A stretch of 64,000 bases of DNA, taken from Xylophilus rhododendri (GTDB lineage Bacteria; Pseudomonadota; Gammaproteobacteria; Burkholderiales; Burkholderiaceae_C). Where the stretch lies: assembly GCF_009906855.1 (NCBI RefSeq), contig NZ_CP047650.1, forward strand, positions 4,712,001 through 4,776,000, given 5' to 3'. Shown one piece after another: positions 58,895 to 64,000 of this stretch. Position numbers and translations under genes: made by a program. A model generated the notes under the pieces. The model did not search any database. It was not told the DNA's origin and was given only the letters and a program-made list of their open reading frames with translations. Numbering within the stretch: the stretch's first letter is position 1; every line of letters starts with the position of its first letter.

Positions 58895-60532
58895 CTAGCG
58901 TTCGAAGGACTCCACCGCCATCGGCAGCACCGGCGGCTGCCAGCGGTAGTTCGGCCGCAGCGCGTCGCGCTCGGTGGCATCGCCCGGCCAGCGCAGGTGC
59001 AGCAGCTCGGCGAGCGTCCAGCTGGCCCAGTCGGTGCGCAAGGGCCGGGCCTCGATGGCGGCCGTGTCCCGGGGCTCGATCGGCCGGTTGCGCCAGACGA
59101 TGGCCGGGATGCGGTAGCCCGACGCGGTCTGCGGGCTGTGGCCCGCATGGTCGCCGCCGTGGCCGACCTCCTGGCCGTGGTCGGACAGGAACATCCAGGC
59201 GCGGTAGCCGTCCTGCCGGCCGACGCCGCGGGCCAGCCGCAGGGTCTCGGCCACCACGAAGTCGCTGTAGAGGATGGCCGAGTCGTACTCCTGGCGGAAA
59301 CGCCGCACCCAGGCGGAGCGGCCGCGTTCGGAGAGCTGTTCCTCCACCCTGTCGATGCTGTCGTCGAAGGGGTTGGCGCCATCGGGAAAACGCAGCGCGT
59401 AATGCGGATGCGCGCCCAGGAAATGCACCACGATCAGCTTGCGTTCGGCCGGGTCCTCCAGGGCTTCCTGCAGGCAGTCGAGCAGCTCGCCGTCCAGCGA
59501 GGCGCCGGCCCGGCCGGGCACCCGGTTGACGATCTCCACCACATCGGCCAGCCGGGCATGCTGCTGCTCGATGCCGATGTCGTCGTGGTTGCTCATCCAC
59601 CAGGTCTTGTAGCCGGCGGCGCGCGCCAGGGCCAGCACATGCTGCGGGTCCTGCGACTCGGGCTGGCCGAAGTTGAGGATGTTGTGCACCGAGGGCAGGG
59701 TGCTGGCGTCCACCGACCAGGCGTTGCGCATCACCAGCATCTGGTCCTGCAGCTGGGCCTTGTGGGCCAGCAGGCGCGGCGTGGTGGCGCGGCCGTAGCC
59801 GTAGAGCGCCATGTTGTCGCGGTTGATGCTGTCGGTGATGACCAGCACCAGGGTGGACGGCCCGGTCTCGGCGATCACCGGCGCGGCAGCGCGTGCCCGC
59901 GCCAGCACGGCTTCGCGCTGCTGCTGGCGGTCGGCCCAGCCGGCGCGCAGGGTCTGCACCGTGCCGCCCCATTGCGACCAGAAGACGGCCGGATGCAGCC
60001 GCCGCCAGGGCTTGCTGGCATAGGCCAGGGCCGAGGCCAGCACGGCCAGGCAGAGCAGGCCGGCCAGCCAGCGCGATCCAGCCGCCGGCCCGCGCGCGCC
60101 GCGCGGCGCGAAGCGGCCGAACACCAGGGCGGCGGCCAGCAGCACGGCCGACCAGGCGGCCAGGCTGCGCCAGTGCATGGCCAGGTATTCGCCCGACTCA
60201 CGGGCATTGGTGTTGGCCGCCGCGCCCAGCACCAGGGCGCTGTCGGGCGCTGCCTGGTAGGCCTCCAGCAGATAGGCGCGGGCCACCGCATCGAAGGCGA
60301 AGGCCATGGCCCAGAGCCAGACCACCGCGCCGCGCAGCCGGTGCACGGCCGGGCTGCGCACCGGCCAGGCCGGCCAGGCCAGCACCGGGAGCGCCAGCAC
60401 CAGCAACTGGGCCACGCGCCGGCCTTCGTGGCCCAGCACCACCAGCAGGACCATGGCCGCGAACACGGCGAGGCCGGCCAGCGGCGCACGGCGTGCGGGC
60501 GGGCCGGAAGGCGTGGTGACGGCGCCGTTCAT
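58895..60532 (-). CDS. phosphoethanolamine-transferase-like membrane sulfatase-fold protein
   Basis: A 545-aa protein. About five membrane segments fill residues 15-170; a periplasmic alkaline-phosphatase/sulfatase-fold domain follows. ITDSINRDNMALYGYGRATTP (core ITDSINRDN, LYGYGRATTP) corresponds to the nucleophile loop, where EptA-type enzymes have GETAR; here S235 is the likely nucleophile. FLSDHGQEVGHGG with D451-H452 and later HAGHSP are the metal ligands. It probably modifies lipid A or another envelope glycan with phosphoethanolamine. It overlaps the TolC-like gene by 4 nt and closes the efflux operon. Confidence 0.83.
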   Translation of the reverse strand: MNGAVTTPSGPPARRAPLAGLAVFAAMVLLVVLGHEGRRVAQLLVLALPVLAWPAWPVRSPAVHRLRGAVVWLWAMAFAFDAVARAYLLEAYQAAPDSALVLGAAANTNARESGEYLAMHWRSLAAWSAVLLAAALVFGRFAPRGARGPAAGSRWLAGLLCLAVLASALAYASKPWRRLHPAVFWSQWGGTVQTLRAGWADRQQQREAVLARARAAAPVIAETGPSTLVLVITDSINRDNMALYGYGRATTPRLLAHKAQLQDQMLVMRNAWSVDASTLPSVHNILNFGQPESQDPQHVLALARAAGYKTWWMSNHDDIGIEQQHARLADVVEIVNRVPGRAGASLDGELLDCLQEALEDPAERKLIVVHFLGAHPHYALRFPDGANPFDDSIDRVEEQLSERGRSAWVRRFRQEYDSAILYSDFVVAETLRLARGVGRQDGYRAWMFLSDHGQEVGHGGDHAGHSPQTASGYRIPAIVWRNRPIEPRDTAAIEARPLRTDWASWTLAELLHLRWPGDATERDALRPNYRWQPPVLPMAVESFER

Positions 60533-61764
60533 GGCTCCAGCGCCCACAGCTGATGCGCCTCCAGCCGCAGCCGGTAGCCCGCGCGCAGGGCGGCGCTGCG
60601 CGCCTGCAGCTCGCCCAGCGCGGCGTCGCCCGACAGGCGCCGGCTCAGCAGCAGGGTCTGCAGGTCGGCCTCGCCCAGGCTGAAGGCGCGCTGGGTCAGC
60701 CGCGCGTTGTCGCGGGTGATGGCCATCGAGCGGCTGGCGTACTGCCAGCGCGCATAACTGCCGCCGGCATCGGCCAGGCGTTCGGCGACCAGGGCTTCCA
60801 GCTCCAGCCACCGGGCGTCCAGGGCCGATTGCGCCGCATCCTGCATCCGCAGCGCCTCCTGCACCCGCGCGTCGCGATAGGTGCCGCCGAGCGGAATCGA
60901 CAGGGTCAGGCCGATCAGCCGCTCGGCGCCGGCCCGGCCTTCCGAGACGGTGTTCACGCCCAGGGTGGGGTCGGGCGTGCGGTCGGCCTCGGCGCGGCTG
61001 GCGGCGAGCGCGGCCTCGCGGCTCTGCTCCTGCAGCACCGCCAGGGCGGCGTTGCCGTCGAGGATGGCGCTGCGCAGGCTGCCCGCCTCGCCGTCCAGCG
61101 GCAGCGGATCGCGCAGCGGCGGCGCGGCCAGCCGCAGCTGGGGGAAACGCGCCTGCAGCCGGGCGCGGGCGATGGCGCCCAGGCTGTCGGCATCGGCGCG
61201 CTGGCGCTGCACCTCCACCAGGTCGGCGGCGGCGTTGTTCTCGTCCAGGCGCGAGGCATCGCCGGCCTTCTGGCGCCGGCCCACCGCGTCGGCATTGGCC
61301 TGGGCGAAATCCTGCTGCGCGGCCCAGGCGGCGCGCAGGCGTTCGGCGCCGGCCCAGTCCATCCACATCTCCAGCAGGGACTGGGCCACCTCCAGCCGGG
61401 CCAGCGCGAACTGCGCGCTGGCCACCCGCACCTGGGCATCGCCCAGGCGGCTGTCCAGGCCGGCCTTGCCGGGGGCGCGGAAGGTGCGCTCCAGGCCGGC
61501 CGACCATTCACGCGCATCGGGCTCGCCGGTGCGGTAGCGCCGCCGCTGGGCGCTGGTGCTGATCGTCCATTCGTAGGGGCCGGCGGCGATGGCCGTGCCG
61601 CGGTGGCGGGCGGCTTCCAGGGCGAAGCGGGCGCGGGCCACGGCCGGGTCGGCATCGATCACGGCCAGGGCCATGGCGGTGTCGGGCAGGTCGGGGCGGT
61701 CGGTGGCCTGCGCCTGGGCGGCCAGGCAGGCGGCCAGGGCCAGCAGGGGACAGAGCCGCTTCAT
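60529..61764 (-). CDS. TolC-family outer-membrane protein (CzcC/CusC-like)
   Basis: A 411-aa protein with a signal peptide (LCPLLALAACLAAQAQA) and two long helical repeats with TolC-family character: a first around LEAARHRGTAIAAGPYEWTIS and a second around LTLSIPLGGTYRDARVQEALRMQDAA (cores AAGPYEWTIS and LTLSIPLGGTYRDA). It forms the outer-membrane duct of the HME-RND pump encoded upstream. It overlaps the DUF3240 gene and the phosphoethanolamine-transferase-like gene by 4 nt each, unlike typical czcCBA order where the duct gene comes first. Confidence 0.85.
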   Translation of the reverse strand: MKRLCPLLALAACLAAQAQATDRPDLPDTAMALAVIDADPAVARARFALEAARHRGTAIAAGPYEWTISTSAQRRRYRTGEPDAREWSAGLERTFRAPGKAGLDSRLGDAQVRVASAQFALARLEVAQSLLEMWMDWAGAERLRAAWAAQQDFAQANADAVGRRQKAGDASRLDENNAAADLVEVQRQRADADSLGAIARARLQARFPQLRLAAPPLRDPLPLDGEAGSLRSAILDGNAALAVLQEQSREAALAASRAEADRTPDPTLGVNTVSEGRAGAERLIGLTLSIPLGGTYRDARVQEALRMQDAAQSALDARWLELEALVAERLADAGGSYARWQYASRSMAITRDNARLTQRAFSLGEADLQTLLLSRRLSGDAALGELQARSAALRAGYRLRLEAHQLWALEP

Positions 61765-62063
61765 GCCAGGCTCCCCGCGGCGATCGCCGGTGTCAGCCAG
61801 TACTGCACTTCAAGCCCTTTGAGGGCGCTGGACAGCCCTTGCAGCAGTTCCTCGGGCGTGCGCTCGCGCACCACCATGTCGAATCGCACCATGTGGCACA
61901 TGCCGATCACTTCTTCTTCCTTGGTCAACGATGCATGGAAAGCGCCTTGCGAATAGACGGGCGCGCGGATGAAGCCCAGCGGGCCGGCGATGGACAGCAG
62001 GTGGTCGGCCGCCGCGTCGGCGGCCGAATCCCGGCAGAGCAGGTGCAGCACGAAATCAGCCAT
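61761..62063 (-). CDS. DUF3240 family protein of HME-RND operon
   Basis: A 100-aa soluble protein: DFVLHLLCRDSAADAAADHLLS at the start and YSQGAFHASLTKEEEVIGMCHMVRFDMVV in the middle (cores FVLHLLCRDSAAD and LTKEEEVIGMCHMVRF). This matches DUF3240 proteins, which are nearly always next to CzcA/CusA-type pumps and look like PII-fold regulators. It overlaps the pump gene by 8 nt and the TolC-like gene by 4 nt, so expression is tightly linked. It may sense metal or control pump activity. Confidence 0.83.
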   Translation of the reverse strand: MADFVLHLLCRDSAADAAADHLLSIAGPLGFIRAPVYSQGAFHASLTKEEEVIGMCHMVRFDMVVRERTPEELLQGLSSALKGLEVQYWLTPAIAAGSLA

Positions 62064-64000
62064 GGAGCACCTCCCGCTTCGTGGCCGCGCCGGCCCTGGG
62101 AAAGGCGAAGCGCTGGAACAGCAGCGGCAGCAGGATCAGCGTCAGCGCCGTGGCCGACACCAGCCCGCCGATCACCACGATGGCCAGCGGCCGCTGGATC
62201 TCCGATCCCGGCCCGCTGGCGAACAGCAGCGGCACCAGGCCGAAGGCGGTGATGGAGGCGGTCATCATCACCGGCCGCAAGCGCCGCTGCGCGCCCAGCA
62301 CCACGCTGTCGCGCAGGCTGGCGCCGGCCGCGTGCAGCTGGTTGAAGTAGCTCACCAGCACCACGCCGTTGAGCACCGCGATGCCCAGCAGCGCGATGAA
62401 ACCCACCGAGGCCGGCACCGACAGGTATTCCCCCGTCAGCCACAGCGCCACGATGCCGCCCACCATGGCGAAGGGCACGTTGCTCAGCACCAGCAGGGCC
62501 TGGCGCATCGAGCCGAACAGGGTGAAGAGGATGACGAAGATCACCCCCAGCGCGGCCGGAATCACCAGCGTGAGCCGGGCCGCGGCCCGCTGCTGGTTCT
62601 CGAACTGCCCGCCCCAGCTCAGCCGGTAGCCGGGCGGCAGCTTCACCTCGGCGGCGATGCGCGCCTGCGCCTCCTGCACGAAGCCGACCAGGTCGCGCCC
62701 GGCCACGTTGGCCACCACCACGTTGTAGCGGCTGCCCATCTCGCGGTCGATCTTCACCGGGCCGTCCTCGCGCTTCAGGGTGGCGATCTCGCGCAGCGGC
62801 ACGCTGCGGCCGTCGGCGGCGGTGATGTGCAGGCTGGCGAAGTCCGAGGGCGACACCAGGACGTTGTCCGCCCCGCGCAGCAGGATGGGGATGCGCTGAT
62901 TGCCGTCGATCACGATGCCGGCGCGCCGTCCTTCGAGCTGGGCGCGCAGCGTGTCCTGGATGTCCTCCACGCTGAAGCCGTAGCGGCCGGCGGCCAGGCG
63001 GTCGATGTGCACCGCCAGGTACTGCACGCCGTCGTTGGCCACGGTGAACACGTCCTGGCTGCCCTGGATGGACTTGGTGACATCGACGATGCGCCCGGCC
63101 AGCTCGTTCAACTGGCGGATGTCGGGGCCGAAGATCTTGATGGCGATGTCGCCGCGCACGCCGATCACCATCTCGGAGATGCGCATCTCGATCGGCTGGG
63201 TGAAGTTGAAGCGCAGGCCGGGCATGTCGTCCAGCACGGCGCGCATTTTCTCCATCAGGGCGGCCTTGCTCGGCATCACCCAGTCCTTCTCGGGCTTGAA
63301 GACAAGGAAGGTGTCGGTCTGGTTGAAGCCCATGGGGTCCAGCCCGATCTCGTCGGAGCCGGTGCGGGCGACGATGCGTTCGATGTCGGGCAGCTCCTGC
63401 ATCAGGCGCTGCTGGATGCGCAGGTCCATGGCCGCCGTCTCCTCCAGGCTGATCGAGGGCAGCTTCTCCAGGCCGACGATGACGTTGCCCTCGTCCATGC
63501 TGGGCATGAAGGTCTTGCCGACCTGGGTGTAGACGGCGGCGGCGGCCAGCAGCATCGCGGCGGCGGCTACATACACCGTGCGGGGATGGGCCAGGGCCTT
63601 GTCCAGCAGCGGGCTGTAGAGCGCCAGCATCTTGCGCGGCAGCCAGGGCTCGTGGTGGCCGCCCTGCTTGAGCAGGAAGGAGGACAGCACCGGGATCACG
63701 GTGAGCGACAGCACCAGCGAGCCGGCCAGGGCGAAGACGATGGTCATGGCCACCGGCACGAAGTACTTGCCCTCCAGGCCCTGGAGCGTGAGCAGCGGCA
63801 GGAACACCACCACGATGATCAGCACCCCGGCGGCCACCGGCATGGCGACTTCCTTCACCGCGCGAAAGACCACGTGGAGCAGCGGCGTGCGGTCGCCGGG
63901 CGGCTTGCGGCCCAGGTGCTCGACCACGTTCTCCACCACCACCACCGCGCCGTCCACCAGCATGCCCAGGGCGATGGCGAGCCCGCCCAGGCTCATCAGG
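62056..64000 (-). CDS. HME-RND efflux transporter, CzcA/CusA-like (5' end outside window)
   Basis: The last 648 or so residues of a protein expected to have about 1030-1070. The visible part starts in transmembrane helix 4 with LGGLAIALGMLVDGAVVVVEN (core LAIALGMLVDGAVVVVEN), whose Asp and Glu are proton-relay residues, and continues with the docking domain, VGKTFMPSMDEGNVIVGLEK (core FMPSMDEGNVIV), and ends with a second membrane block (FVILFTLFGSMRQALLVL). It exports metal cations or similar with a membrane-fusion protein probably encoded upstream, outside the window. The frame is open at the right edge. Confidence 0.93.
   Translation of the reverse strand, partial: LMSLGGLAIALGMLVDGAVVVVENVVEHLGRKPPGDRTPLLHVVFRAVKEVAMPVAAGVLIIVVVFLPLLTLQGLEGKYFVPVAMTIVFALAGSLVLSLTVIPVLSSFLLKQGGHHEPWLPRKMLALYSPLLDKALAHPRTVYVAAAAMLLAAAAVYTQVGKTFMPSMDEGNVIVGLEKLPSISLEETAAMDLRIQQRLMQELPDIERIVARTGSDEIGLDPMGFNQTDTFLVFKPEKDWVMPSKAALMEKMRAVLDDMPGLRFNFTQPIEMRISEMVIGVRGDIAIKIFGPDIRQLNELAGRIVDVTKSIQGSQDVFTVANDGVQYLAVHIDRLAAGRYGFSVEDIQDTLRAQLEGRRAGIVIDGNQRIPILLRGADNVLVSPSDFASLHITAADGRSVPLREIATLKREDGPVKIDREMGSRYNVVVANVAGRDLVGFVQEAQARIAAEVKLPPGYRLSWGGQFENQQRAAARLTLVIPAALGVIFVILFTLFGSMRQALLVLSNVPFAMVGGIVALWLTGEYLSVPASVGFIALLGIAVLNGVVLVSYFNQLHAAGASLRDSVVLGAQRRLRPVMMTASITAFGLVPLLFASGPGSEIQRPLAIVVIGGLVSATALTLILLPLLFQRFAFPRAGAATKREVLHG

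Noticed and set aside
1..64000. CRISPR arrays or rRNA genes
   Set aside because: No regularly spaced identical repeats of 23-40 nt and no rRNA-like stretches were seen.

Overview
The window is GC-rich and densely coded. It looks like the chromosome of a betaproteobacterium of the order Burkholderiales, most likely Comamonadaceae or a close relative. The evidence is four orphan Bug/TctC-type solute receptors, many LysR regulators each next to a small organic-acid or sugar-acid catabolic cluster, and short operons whose genes overlap by 4-8 nt. No rRNA, tRNA, CRISPR array or complete insertion sequence was seen.

Layout. 1-7708: end of an unknown gene, a polysaccharide deacetylase, and a tight four-gene minus-strand operon of unrecognised proteins (529-aa helical protein; 1041-aa coiled-coil protein with a C-terminal HEIGH metallopeptidase-like module; 230-aa CpXC zinc protein; 394-aa exported protein). 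7854-13863: hybrid sensor kinase, secreted histidine phosphatase-like protein, exported hydrolase with a DUF2845-like partner, LysE exporter, class II aldolase. 14025-19500: a visibly AT-richer island with two lipoproteins, a cassette-like run of four small membrane-protein genes punctuated by a 15-nt repeat, a 389-aa protein with a deoxyribosyltransferase/TIR-like effector domain, and a short tyrosine integrase. 19793-25003: sugar-acid operon (DHDPS-family aldolase, enolase-superfamily dehydratase, PdxA-family dehydrogenase, Bug receptor) with a divergent LysR gene. 25093-27608: an overlapping three-gene operon, AAA ATPase, PIN-like nuclease and RNA ligase, which is the best candidate for an undescribed system. 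27666-29078: TetR regulator and DJ-1/PfpI protein sharing an operator. 29208-38914: DUF1439 protein, Bug receptor, GMC oxidoreductase, peptide ABC transporter, M20 peptidase; then an RpiR regulator. 39946-44844: D(-)-tartrate dehydratase cluster with SDR, Bug, DHDPS-family protein and LysR. 44828-46488: a decayed BNR-repeat gene and a TacAT-like toxin-antitoxin pair. 46485-50199: RraA-like protein, Bug receptor with an apparent ATC start, IlvD/Edd dehydratase. 50340-51292: ImmA/IrrE peptidase plus two-TM protein. 51293-55450: LysR, amino-acid-binding protein, aminotransferase, LysR. 55600-64000: COG4705 membrane protein, OmpR/histidine kinase pair, PepSY protein, and a minus-strand operon of HME-RND pump (cut by the window end), DUF3240 protein, TolC-like protein and phosphoethanolamine-transferase-like enzyme.

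Most of the window is flexible catabolism: receptors feed acids to dehydratases, aldolases and dehydrogenases under local regulators. The probable defence or conflict genes are 25093-27608, 17129-18298, 45713-46488, 50340-51292 and perhaps 1069-7708. Three genes (pdxA-like, one Bug gene, ilvD/edd-like) carry a one-base deletion at a run of four G or C. The shared context makes sequencing error a live alternative to real decay.
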